Origin: a virus
DNA length: 55,917 bases
Reading direction: 5' to 3' (one strand)
Virus record (IMG/VR): IMGVR_UViG_3300023176_003489
Coordinates: 1-55,917 of that record
This document shows positions 1 to 7,265 of this stretch, one piece after another. Under the pieces are notes generated by a model. It was not told where the DNA came from, did no database searches, and saw only the letters and a list, made by a program, of their open reading frames with translations. The stretch's first letter is position 1. The number at the start of each line of letters is the position of its first letter. The translations under genes were made by a program, and so were the position numbers.

Positions 1-370
1 GATCTTCTGACCACCCGACCTCTCGGGCCAGGTCCATCCACTCGTCGCATCTCCAGTCTGGAGAATTTGATCTGTACGGCGGTAGAGGATCTGGCTCCCA
101 CGCTGGCATTTGCTGGCGACGTTCATCGCCGTAAGACTCAGGTGGTCGAATCTCAACCGAGCGCACAGGTGTAGGCGCTTCCTCTTCCTCCGCCGCCTCA
201 TCATTCATAGGGACGCTCGGAAAATCGTGTCTCAGCATCCTACGGTAGTCCTCGCTGTCGGCGAACTCTGCCGCCTCTCGTGCCTCGACGATTTCCTCGA
301 GCGTAGAGATTCCGACCAGCGCGACCGCCGCTAAACTTAGTAGAGGTAGTAGTGAACCGTTCTGTTTCAT
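1..370 (-). CDS. Partial secreted or membrane-anchored protein, possibly a cell-wall hydrolase
   Basis: The frame opens at an ATG at 370 on the minus strand and stays open to the window edge, so the C-terminal part is missing. A GGAG lies six bases before the ATG. The product starts MKQNGSLLPLLSLAAVAL, a basic residue followed by a hydrophobic segment that could be a signal peptide or anchor. An acidic, proline-rich linker follows (about residues 55-105). The visible end carries a W-x-C-x-E-W pattern and then VGW. That pattern recalls the start of the lysozyme-like/transglycosylase domain in many actinophage proteins, but the catalytic part lies outside the window, so the function is only a guess. 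The gene itself is well supported by its start, ribosome binding site and 123 uninterrupted codons. Confidence 0.7.
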   Translation of the reverse strand, partial: MKQNGSLLPLLSLAAVALVGISTLEEIVEAREAAEFADSEDYRRMLRHDFPSVPMNDEAAEEEEAPTPVRSVEIRPPESYGDERRQQMPAWEPDPLPPYRSNSPDWRCDEWMDLAREVGWSED

Positions 371-416
371 TTGGTGCTCCTCTCATCCCGGGAGAGTGTA
401 GGGAGAAGTATGAGCT

Positions 417-422
417 ACTATA
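417..422 (-). promoter_or_regulatory. Possible -10 element (TATAGT) for the left-edge gene
   Basis: TATAGT on the minus strand lies 46 bases before the ATG at 370, in the short gap after the glycosyltransferase gene. No good -35 box is visible at the usual distance. It is listed because similar TATAGT/TAGAAT elements precede other genes in this genome. Confidence 0.3.
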
Positions 423-486
423 CCACAAAGATTTCACTTAGATTACATCAACGACCACTTAGACGCAAAGTCCCTGGTCAGATGGC

Positions 487-1293
487 CTAAATCTTTTTGC
501 GTTTGTCACGCCACATGCGGTACGTGTTCGCTCTGCGGTCTCCGTTCCATGGTTTCCATGGCCCACAGTAGTGAACGATTACCGGTTTGATCTCAGCCGG
601 GTCCCAGTCATAAGATTTCGTGTTCTTCACGTACGGATTGTCTGGCATGAGGTAGAAGTTGTAAATCAGAGGCAGCTCGTCCCAGTCGTAGTGAAGAGCG
701 AGAAACAGCGCGTCCTGCGCGCCGTTAAGAAGCTCATCCGACCTCTCTTTGACGATCTTCTTCAATTTTGCTGTCACGCCGGTTTTTCTCCAGCGCTCGA
801 GGTTCACAATCATCACGCCAGTGCTGAAGTATCTGCCTGGTGTTCCGAGAAGCCTCTCTGCCTCGTTTGGCTGATTCTGATCTACCACGGCGATCGTCTG
901 CTCTGGCTCGATACTCAAAAAGTCGGGAAACCGCCTCATGATCAAAATGTCAATATCTAGGTAGTACGCGTATTTGATGTGTTTTGGCAGAGCCTCGTTC
1001 AGAAGACACTTTGCGTACTGAAATGCAGAAATGTCAGGCTCGTCCGGGTCCTGCCAAAACCTCTTTAACTCATCTACGTGCTTCATAGGCAGAACTGACG
1101 TTCTCATGTCAATTCCGTATTTTTCTGCAACATCGCCGATCTTGTCGATGTTCTTTACCTTCGTCCCACCCTCAAAGATGACGTAGATTGGCACCTTGCC
1201 ATCACAGGCCTCCCACGCATCAACAAGAGCGACAGGCAGGTAGTCAATGTACATATCGTCGGTGATAAAGACGATTGCTTTGTCATTTTTCAT
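487..1293 (-). CDS. GT8-type glycosyltransferase
   Basis: A 268-residue protein with the layout of glycosyltransferase family 8 (GT-A fold, retaining, nucleotide-sugar donors). The N-terminal strand is AIVFITDD (6-13). The metal-binding D-x-D is YLDIDILI with D113 and D115. STGVMIVNLERW lies at 157-168, QDALFLAL at 193-200, and the closing HYCGPWKPW at 241-249 supplies the second metal/diphosphate-binding site. The start is set at 1293 rather than an in-frame ATG at 1323. The stretch between them (translated EKEEEDE) is really a purine-rich ribosome binding site, with AGAGGA eight bases before the ATG at 1293. The acceptor is unknown: it may be host surface glycan, virion protein or modified phage DNA. 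It stands alone on the minus strand, divergent from the recombinase. Confidence 0.85.
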   Translation of the reverse strand: MKNDKAIVFITDDMYIDYLPVALVDAWEACDGKVPIYVIFEGGTKVKNIDKIGDVAEKYGIDMRTSVLPMKHVDELKRFWQDPDEPDISAFQYAKCLLNEALPKHIKYAYYLDIDILIMRRFPDFLSIEPEQTIAVVDQNQPNEAERLLGTPGRYFSTGVMIVNLERWRKTGVTAKLKKIVKERSDELLNGAQDALFLALHYDWDELPLIYNFYLMPDNPYVKNTKSYDWDPAEIKPVIVHYCGPWKPWNGDRRANTYRMWRDKRKKI

Positions 1294-1509
1294 AGTTTCG
1301 TCCTCTTCTTCCTTTTCTATCATAAGGACGGCTGAAAATCGGCACTTTTGACCATTTTAGGCCATATCATTGGTATAAGTCCGTATGACCCTTGCTTTTC
1401 ATGGCTTTGTGTTACACAGGCTCAGAAATCAAGGGTATGATAGGGTTAGAACATACACCTTTAACCAAAAAGGTTTACATCTCACATTGTACAAAGTGCC
1501 GTGACTTCC
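1294..1509. promoter_or_regulatory. Divergent intergenic region before the recombinase
   Basis: This gap separates the minus-strand glycosyltransferase from the plus-strand recombinase. It contains TATAAG at 1374-1379, a GATAGGGT at about 1439-1446 that resembles the TAGRAT motif before other genes, and an imperfect dyad TTTAACC-AAAAA-GGTTTAC at about 1460-1478. At 1484-1492 there is ACATTGTAC, which recurs just after the recombinase gene at 2267-2275. Promoters, operators or recombination sites are all possible. Confidence 0.35.
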
Positions 1510-1520
1510 ATGAAAGATAA
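1401..1520 (+). CDS. Possible 39-residue small protein or leader peptide
   Basis: A short frame starts at ATG 1401 and ends in TAA just inside the recombinase gene. Its C-terminus, HCTKCRDFHER, has two cysteines and two histidines in a zinc-knuckle-like spacing. TATAAG at 1374-1379 could drive it. No ribosome binding site is visible, and the frame may be accidental. Confidence 0.2.
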   Translation: MALCYTGSEIKGMIGLEHTPLTKKVYISHCTKCRDFHER

Positions 1521-2226
1521 GGACCTCGCTTTACTATACGCTCGGGTCTCAACCAGCATCCAGGCGTCAGACGGTATCTCATTGGACGCGCAAGAGCGTG
1601 ATCTTGTTCGAGCAGCGGAACTTGCCGGGTTCACACGATATGAGATCCTCCGCGAAGAGGGTCGCTCAGGCAAGTCGATCTCCGGCCGGCCGGTTTTGAA
1701 AGAAGCTCTAGAGCGACTTGACGCTGGCACCGCCGGCGCACTCTTTGTCACTAGAATTGACAGACTTGCTCGATCAACAAAGGACTTTCTCAGCATAATC
1801 GACAGAGCCAGTAAATTTGACTGGAGAGTAGTTCTTCTCGACCTCAACCTTGACACGTCTACGTACCAGGGACGTTTTGTCGTCACGATAATGAGCGCGC
1901 TAGCAGAAATGGAACGCGCGATCATCGCCGAGCGCCAGAAGGACGTTCATCGTGATCGACGAGAGAAAGGTATCGTCTGGGGTGTTGACAAAGGTCCAAA
2001 GCGAATTATCTCAGATAGCACGCTTGAAACAATCGACCAACTTCGATCTACTGGCATGTCGTATCATAAGATTGCACAGAAGCTCAACACAGACGGTGTA
2101 GAAACTCCGTTTGAAAAGACCTGGCACGCATCATCTGTACGCCGAGCTTATCTTCTTGAAGAAAAAATATCGGGGCCGGGAGAGCTGCCCGTCAGCCAAG
2201 AGCAGCTCAATCCCGACCCCGAATGA
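1510..2226 (+). CDS. Small serine recombinase (resolvase/invertase family)
   Basis: A site-specific DNA recombinase of the serine family, about 238 residues, within the resolvase/invertase size range and far shorter than large serine integrases. The catalytic region is YARVS with R12 and nucleophile S14. Conserved arginines lie in TRIDRLARS (81-89). The long E helix is around AEMERAIIAERQ (132-143). A C-terminal helix-turn-helix (about 168-213, including GMSYHKIAQKLN) would bind DNA. The start is uncertain: ATG at 1510 is taken, but GTG at 1501 is in frame, and neither has a clear ribosome binding site. Possible roles are inversion or resolution of phage DNA segments, including fibre switching, or integration. 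The repeated ACATTGTAC on both sides is a candidate recognition element. Confidence 0.9.
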   Translation: MKDKDLALLYARVSTSIQASDGISLDAQERDLVRAAELAGFTRYEILREEGRSGKSISGRPVLKEALERLDAGTAGALFVTRIDRLARSTKDFLSIIDRASKFDWRVVLLDLNLDTSTYQGRFVVTIMSALAEMERAIIAERQKDVHRDRREKGIVWGVDKGPKRIISDSTLETIDQLRSTGMSYHKIAQKLNTDGVETPFEKTWHASSVRRAYLLEEKISGPGELPVSQEQLNPDPE

Positions 2227-2258
2227 CGTCGCTCTCTCCCAAAGCGTCGTCGATCTGT

Positions 2259-2275
2259 GTACAATTACATTGTAC
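2259..2275. repeat. Inverted repeat between convergent recombinase and primase genes
   Basis: GTACAAT-TAC-ATTGTAC is a perfect 7-bp inverted repeat with a 3-bp centre. It sits between the 3' ends of two convergent genes. It could be a weak bidirectional terminator, although no T-tract follows, or a protein-binding site. Its right half lies in ACATTGTAC, also found upstream of the recombinase at 1484-1492. Confidence 0.45.
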
Positions 2276-2295
2276 CATAATCCTATTGGTAAATG

Positions 2296-4917
2296 TTATC
2301 TCGCGAATCTTGTAGCAACGGACCAATCAACCTCAGTCGAGGCGACCGTTCGTGGCATTAGCATCATTCCAAGAATCTCGGCTCTAGAACCGAAGCCGTT
2401 GATCTCGATCCCACGCTCTGACAACTTACGTTGAAACGCGATCTGAGTCATCGGCTTCTCGCCTCGTTCCTCACTCCAGACTCGGTAAATTGCGTACAGC
2501 GACTTAATTGGCACTGAACCGCCTTCGGTCTCCTTAGTCTCTTCAAGGAGAAAGAATCCGATACGATCTTCGTTCTTGCGGTAGATGTCAGCAGCTTCTG
2601 TGACAGCCTTACACCAACCAAGAGAGTCTCTTGCGCTCGACCCAAGAAGTTTGATCGCGCCTTCAACAGCCCACGACAGCACAGCCGGCAGCGCGCCTTC
2701 TGGGTCGAAGATGTAGTGCTTCAAATCAGGGTCCGGGTTCTCAGGGACTTTTGTCAGAGGCACTGGTCTGATGCGTCTCCACATCGCGTCATCGGTGATG
2801 ACTGGTCTGTGGTTTGTAGTGACCCAAAGCTTTGCACGCGACTGGAACGTGAATGGCTTTTCTCCAGGAGAGCGAGCCGAGATCTCAGAAGAACCGGTGA
2901 GCTTCTTGACTGAGTTTTCTTTCATTCTCTCAGTTTCAGGGAGCTCGTCAACCCAAACAAGACGACGACCGCGAAGCTCTGCCCAGTGATACAGATCTGA
3001 TCCGTGCGCCTGTCCGTCACCCTGCGCAAGAATGCTCGAGTCAAGTGGCCACGCGTATTGTGACGTTCCCATCGCTTTCACAAGCGCTTCGACAAGAGTG
3101 TTCTTACCAGAGCCTGGAGGTCCGTACACTAAGAACATGATGTCGTGAGTACGAAGACCTGTCAACGAGTATCCGGCAGCTTTTTGCAACCACTCTTGAA
3201 GTTCCTTGTCGCCGCCTGTAGCAAAGTCAAGGAATTGCTCCCAGCGAATATTCCGAATCCCCGGGTTGTACGCAACTGGCGCACGTCTCGTGATGTAGAG
3301 ATCTGGTCGACCGCGAAGAAGCTCGCCCGTTCTCAGGTCGATGACACCGTTCGCTACTCCAAGAAGAGTTTCGTCACTGTCCCATGACTCGACTGGGATG
3401 AGAATTCTTGGGTCGGAGTTGGCGCTTTCAATCGCGCCGCTGATACGAGCGTTTGACTTTGCCTGTTGCGCCCAGCGAATTACCTCAGACTGTTTGTCAG
3501 CATCGTCGAGGTAGTGCGTCACCTCGCTAGCGATGATCGGCGCAAGCTTCTTAGACAGCTCGCGCATCTCAAGATTTTCTGCGTCTGGCTTCCAGTATCC
3601 GCCGTCCCAGTGGAACCAGCCTAGTCCCGGAGTGTACCGAATAGCAGCACCAAACGAATCCACGAGACGTCGTCCATTGCCAGTATCTGAGAGGGTACGC
3701 TTTCCAGGCTCCCCGCCTTCCCCTGCCCCAAGCGCGTCAGGGTCTTGTGGTACGTCGATATTTGAGATGCTAGACGCGTCGGCAATCGAATCGCCGTCTT
3801 TAATGGCACTGTATACACTGCCAGAGATAGTGCCAGGTAGATGTACGTCATCAGCAGAGGGAGCACTCGAGCTTTTCTGCGTTGCCGATTCTTTCTTATC
3901 TCCAACGCTCGCACGACTCTCCTCCTGCGATTTATTTGCCCATTCCTGTAGACCCGGCCAAAGCTTTTCAGTCTTAGGGTTGTTGACAACAAAATCAATA
4001 GCGCGACGCACGTGCATAAGAAGTCCGCCGGAGCCCTCGAGCTCAAGTGGTGGCCGCACCTTCTCTGCGTTGAAACGAATCATCATTGTTTCAACAGCCA
4101 AACGACCGGCTTCAGTATTTACTGGAAACTTGTTCGCAAGAGCGCACGCCATAGCGTAGATATCTACAGCGCGCGATCCTTCGTCGATACCTTCGTCAAG
4201 AAGGCGATCAACATCTACTCTCTCACCGGCAAACTCTAGCCCGTCAAGAAAACCCCACTCGCCCTCAGCAAGTGCTGTCTCCAATCTCTTCGACCTCTTG
4301 CGAAGAGATGCAAGTAGTTCTTCAGGCGCCTCTGCTATTTCAATTTCCCATGGAGCCTTGCCCGGCGCCCAGTCGTAGCACACTCCAGAGAAGTGACGAG
4401 ACGGTGCGATAAGCACATAGCCATTGTGCTTGATATCAATTCCACCAAGCCCAGACTTTTTTAGATTGCCAACAAGTCCTTCGGACTGATCGCACTTGTA
4501 GAAGAGATGTCGGCCACGAACTGAGCGCCCGTTCATAGAGTACTCGCCAGTGATCGCCTCTACCGTCGGAGGAAGCGCTCCATCGACCAGAGCTTCAAAC
4601 TTCTCAAACGAGTCAGGTCCACCAGAGCGAGGGTCGATGTCGATAACAAAGAAACCGCTTGGCTTGCAAAAGACGCTGACGTTATTCTGCGGTGACTTTG
4701 TCCACCACTCGTCTACTATGGAGACGTCGCTCGTCGCATGAAGATTCCACTCCGGAATGCTCGGATGCTTTCCGACGTCTTTTGGCTCAGGGTGTGTGCC
4801 GCCGCACGTGCATCGGCCGTTGTCAATGCCATAGCATGGCATGACGTGCCAACCCTGCGCGGCGTACCACGAGGCTGCCGGCCCAAGACGGCCCTCTGCG
4901 TCTGCCCACGTGCTCAC
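2296..4917 (-). CDS. Bifunctional primase-polymerase / superfamily 3 helicase
   Basis: An 873-residue replication protein combining an N-terminal archaeo-eukaryotic-type primase-polymerase with a C-terminal D5/P4-like helicase. The primase part shows VIDIDPRSGG with D93 and D95, GRHLFY (135-140) and GGIDIKHNGYVLIAPSRH (158-175). A Ser/Ala/Gly-rich linker spans about 330-410. The helicase part has Walker A GPPGSGKN (599-606), Walker B LVWVDE (653-658), the sensor LWVTTN (697-702) and the arginine region WRRIRP (713-718). A winged-helix-like tail follows. It would unwind the phage origin and prime synthesis for the polymerase at 40,457. The start is GTG at 4917 with no clear ribosome binding site. 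It is transcribed divergently from the 5180 operon. Confidence 0.92.
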   Translation of the reverse strand: MSTWADAEGRLGPAASWYAAQGWHVMPCYGIDNGRCTCGGTHPEPKDVGKHPSIPEWNLHATSDVSIVDEWWTKSPQNNVSVFCKPSGFFVIDIDPRSGGPDSFEKFEALVDGALPPTVEAITGEYSMNGRSVRGRHLFYKCDQSEGLVGNLKKSGLGGIDIKHNGYVLIAPSRHFSGVCYDWAPGKAPWEIEIAEAPEELLASLRKRSKRLETALAEGEWGFLDGLEFAGERVDVDRLLDEGIDEGSRAVDIYAMACALANKFPVNTEAGRLAVETMMIRFNAEKVRPPLELEGSGGLLMHVRRAIDFVVNNPKTEKLWPGLQEWANKSQEESRASVGDKKESATQKSSSAPSADDVHLPGTISGSVYSAIKDGDSIADASSISNIDVPQDPDALGAGEGGEPGKRTLSDTGNGRRLVDSFGAAIRYTPGLGWFHWDGGYWKPDAENLEMRELSKKLAPIIASEVTHYLDDADKQSEVIRWAQQAKSNARISGAIESANSDPRILIPVESWDSDETLLGVANGVIDLRTGELLRGRPDLYITRRAPVAYNPGIRNIRWEQFLDFATGGDKELQEWLQKAAGYSLTGLRTHDIMFLVYGPPGSGKNTLVEALVKAMGTSQYAWPLDSSILAQGDGQAHGSDLYHWAELRGRRLVWVDELPETERMKENSVKKLTGSSEISARSPGEKPFTFQSRAKLWVTTNHRPVITDDAMWRRIRPVPLTKVPENPDPDLKHYIFDPEGALPAVLSWAVEGAIKLLGSSARDSLGWCKAVTEAADIYRKNEDRIGFFLLEETKETEGGSVPIKSLYAIYRVWSEERGEKPMTQIAFQRKLSERGIEINGFGSRAEILGMMLMPRTVASTEVDWSVATRFAR

Positions 4918-5179
4918 TGCGGGCGTACGATTCTGTTTAGTGAGAGATCAAATGACTTACACATTCCCTGCGACGACAAGATGTTGTTAGAAGACTGACG
5001 GTCTTCGGTGGCTGACTGCTTGGACACTATACACATTTCTTCGACTCAAGACCTGACGAACTCAAAAAAGTGGGAATACTTCTAACTATATCACAGTGTG
5101 TGCAGAGAGATTGTGATATTGTTCTGTACATCATTTAGTACATAGTGCTAAATAGTCAGCACCTTCAGCGAGGTAGTAC
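4918..5179. promoter_or_regulatory. Divergent control region between primase and the 5180 operon
   Basis: This 262-bp gap without a gene lies between two outward-facing units. On the minus strand TATAGT (revcomp of about 5027-5032) could be a -10 for the primase. A perfect hairpin GAAGAC-TGACG-GTCTTC at 4990-5006 would sit in the primase leader. On the plus side TGTACATCATTTAGTACATA around 5124-5143 is a near-dyad with two GTACAT elements. A GAGGT at about 5171 serves the ATG at 5180. No origin-like iterons were recognised. Confidence 0.45.
4990..5006. repeat. Hairpin in the primase leader
   Basis: GAAGAC and GTCTTC form a perfect 6-bp stem around a 5-base loop, about 75 bases upstream of the primase GTG start. 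No T-tract follows on either strand. It may affect translation or transcription of the primase mRNA. Confidence 0.35.
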
Positions 5180-5428
5180 ATGGGAAAGCTTTTTGATGAG
5201 ATACAGGAGTCTAACGTCGTGAAAGGAAGCAAGTCACGAATAGTAGAAATCCTAGATCATCTCGATAAGACAGACAGAAAAGATCTTATTGAGGCGCTAA
5301 ATGATCATAGCATACCGGCATCAAACATTTCAAGAGCAATGGCAAAACGCGGGCACAAACTTGCTGTGCACGTCATTACCCGCTATCGACGCGGAGAATT
5401 GGTGACAAAGATCGATGAGTCTCTCTGA
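5180..5428 (+). CDS. Small helix-turn-helix-like protein
   Basis: An 82-residue protein of unrecognised family. The second half (DHSIPASNISRAMAKRGH, then a V-I-T-R-Y-R-R-G stretch) has the alternation of helices and small residues expected of a helix-turn-helix, resembling the DNA-reading part of small terminase subunits or phage repressors. The start ATG has GAGGT about seven bases upstream. The stop lies 14 bases inside the next gene, so the two are translationally coupled. Position next to the primase control region suggests a DNA-binding or replication-related role, which is inference only. Confidence 0.65.
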   Translation: MGKLFDEIQESNVVKGSKSRIVEILDHLDKTDRKDLIEALNDHSIPASNISRAMAKRGHKLAVHVITRYRRGELVTKIDESL

Positions 5429-6431
5429 CGATATCAACGCCGAAGACGAAATTATCGAGCTTCGAAAAGCTCTGAAAAGAGCGCAGCAAGCCGAGTACAA
5501 GGCAAAGCGAAAGAGCGAAGAGATCGTCGAGGCCGTGTACAGAGCCGCGAAGGACTCTGCAACTGCTGTAGGCCGCGGGTCTAAGTACGCTGTAAGCGCG
5601 CCACCAAAGGATAGTAGAAAGTCTCGAGCAGAGGTTGCACTTGTGCACGCGACAGACTGGCAAAACGGTAAGAAGACAGTGAGCTACGGAATGGCGACGT
5701 GCGCTCAAAGAATGGAGCAGTTCGCAGAAAAGGTCCTCGAGCTCACGACTCTACAAAGAACTCATCACCCAGTGAAGGAATGTGTTCTTATGTTTGGCGG
5801 CGACATGGTCGAAGGCATCACGATCTTCCCGGGCCAGGCCTGGGAGGTTGAAGCGCATCTTTTTGAGCAACTCTTCGAAACAGTTGCAATTGAAGAATCA
5901 TTAGTAAGAACTTTAGCGGGTTTCTTTGAGAAGGTTCACGTTGTCTGCGAATACGGAAACCACGGGCGTCTAGGCCGCCGCGGCGAGCTGCCGGCCGGCG
6001 ACAATATTGACGCTATGACGTATCGGATCGCCCAAGACAGAACTAAGGATCTGAAAAATGTGACATGGCAGATGTCTGGTGACTGGTTTCAGATCGTCGA
6101 GATTGGTAACTATCGCGCGCTTCTAGTGCATGGCGACGAGATCAAATCATTCGGTGGCAATACACCAGCCTTCGGTATTCTGAGAAAGGCCAACGCGTGG
6201 GCAACTGGCGTCATCGACGAATTCCAAGATGTCTACATGGGCCACTGGCATACTCCAATGTCGTTGACAATGTCAAATGGTGGACGGGTATTCGTGTCAG
6301 GTTCACCAGAATCTCACAACGAGTACGCCAGAGAATTTGTCGCAGCAGTTGGAAAGCCGTCTCAGCGGCTTCATTTTGTTGACCCAGACAAGGCTAGGGT
6401 TACCGCAGAATACGTTGTGTGGCTTGATTGA
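5415..6431 (+). CDS. Calcineurin-like metallophosphoesterase
   Basis: A 338-residue protein with the metal-binding blocks of the calcineurin-like phosphoesterase family in order: HATDWQNG (78-85), GGDMVEG (128-134), YGNHGR (180-185), LVHGDE (237-242) and GHWHTP (276-281). These residues hold two metal ions that hydrolyse phosphomonoesters or diesters. Residues 1-70 are charged and probably helical. The size and spacing resemble phage Mre11/SbcD-like or UDP-sugar hydrolase relatives, but the substrate cannot be told. It overlaps the preceding small gene by 14 bases. Confidence 0.85.
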   Translation: MSLSDDINAEDEIIELRKALKRAQQAEYKAKRKSEEIVEAVYRAAKDSATAVGRGSKYAVSAPPKDSRKSRAEVALVHATDWQNGKKTVSYGMATCAQRMEQFAEKVLELTTLQRTHHPVKECVLMFGGDMVEGITIFPGQAWEVEAHLFEQLFETVAIEESLVRTLAGFFEKVHVVCEYGNHGRLGRRGELPAGDNIDAMTYRIAQDRTKDLKNVTWQMSGDWFQIVEIGNYRALLVHGDEIKSFGGNTPAFGILRKANAWATGVIDEFQDVYMGHWHTPMSLTMSNGGRVFVSGSPESHNEYAREFVAAVGKPSQRLHFVDPDKARVTAEYVVWLD

Positions 6432-6468
6432 TAAGCAGTTTTTCTTTCTCGCAGCTTGACGCCTTTGA

Positions 6469-6474
6469 TAGGAT
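6469..6474 (+). promoter_or_regulatory. Candidate -10 (TAGGAT) before the fibre operon
   Basis: TTTGATAGGAT lies in the 74-base gap after the phosphoesterase, 31 bases before the GTG at 6506. It matches the GATAGAAT-type elements before 32,796, 37,378 and 52,703. A TTGACG at 6456 is too close to serve as its -35. Confidence 0.4.
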
Positions 6475-6505
6475 ATCTAAGGACACCTAGACCTGGAGAA
6501 ACGAT

Positions 6506-7249
6506 GTGGCCTGGCCAGCAGACGTACTTACTAGAACTGTCACAGGCACGTATCTAACTGGTGTCGGGTCTGCGGCACGCGGGCGCGTGACATTCACGCC
6601 GACGACACGAGTTGTCGATATTGAAGATTCTATAGTTATAGAAGACTCTCTAACTGCCGTACTAAACTCAAATGGCTCCTTTAGCATAGATCTTCCGACC
6701 ACAGACAATGATGCATTAGTACCTAGCAACTGGACTTACGAAGTTCAGGTTCGTCTTTTTGGTGTAAAGCCAAGAAAATTCTATGCGTATCTGCCATATG
6801 GCGACGGATCTTCTGTTGATCTAAACACAGATATAAGTGGCGACGAAGGTTACACTCCAGGTGGATCAAGTTCTACTTCAGGTCTTAGAGGCCCGGTGGG
6901 GCCAAGAGGCCCAGGGATAGTCACGGGCTCTGGCGCTCCATCAAATCTTGTAGGTTTCGACGACGATATCTACATTGACACAACTACGGGAGATCTGTAC
7001 GGCCCTAAGGCGGACGGATCTTGGCCCCCTACGCCGCTGTACAGTCCCGGGGATACGAGAAGGCACATTCATTCGCAGATATCTCCATCTTCTACTTGGA
7101 CAATTACACACGATCTTAGCGGCTACCCTGCTGTAAGTGTAGTGGACACTGCCGGCACACTCGTTTATGGCGAAATAAGTTATAGTAGTACTACAGAAGT
7201 GGTCGTTTCTTTTAGCGCACCATTTGCCGGTTACGCGTACCTCACATAG
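6506..7249 (+). CDS. Fibre-type virion protein with short collagen-like segment
   Basis: A 247-residue protein starting at GTG with GGAG eight bases upstream. Residues 1-120 look like an Ig-like or carboxypeptidase-regulatory-like beta domain that could dock on the virion. A flexible Gly/Ser linker and a short G-x-Y stretch (GLRGPVGPRGPG, about 130-141) follow, then an IYIDTTTGDLYGP module common in phage fibres. The C-terminal 60 residues (WTITHDLSGYPAVSVVD onward) match a recurrent actinophage minor-tail C-terminal domain. It heads a run of fibre genes and is likely the attachment protein for what follows. Exact location on the virion is not deducible. Confidence 0.75.
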   Translation: MAWPADVLTRTVTGTYLTGVGSAARGRVTFTPTTRVVDIEDSIVIEDSLTAVLNSNGSFSIDLPTTDNDALVPSNWTYEVQVRLFGVKPRKFYAYLPYGDGSSVDLNTDISGDEGYTPGGSSSTSGLRGPVGPRGPGIVTGSGAPSNLVGFDDDIYIDTTTGDLYGPKADGSWPPTPLYSPGDTRRHIHSQISPSSTWTITHDLSGYPAVSVVDTAGTLVYGEISYSSTTEVVVSFSAPFAGYAYLT

Positions 7250-7265
7250 CCAATAGGAGCCTGGA

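Noticed and set aside
1510-2226. Large serine integrase indicating a temperate phage
   Set aside because: The protein is about 240 residues and lacks the long C-terminal recombinase and zinc domains of serine integrases. Lifestyle cannot be decided from it.
3621-4046. 141-codon minus-strand frame inside the primase gene
   Set aside because: It is an alternative frame of the same strand within the linker and helicase start. The primase frame explains all recognised motifs.
6880-6920. True collagen domain in the 6,506 protein
   Set aside because: Only about four G-x-Y triplets are present, so it is at most a short linker.
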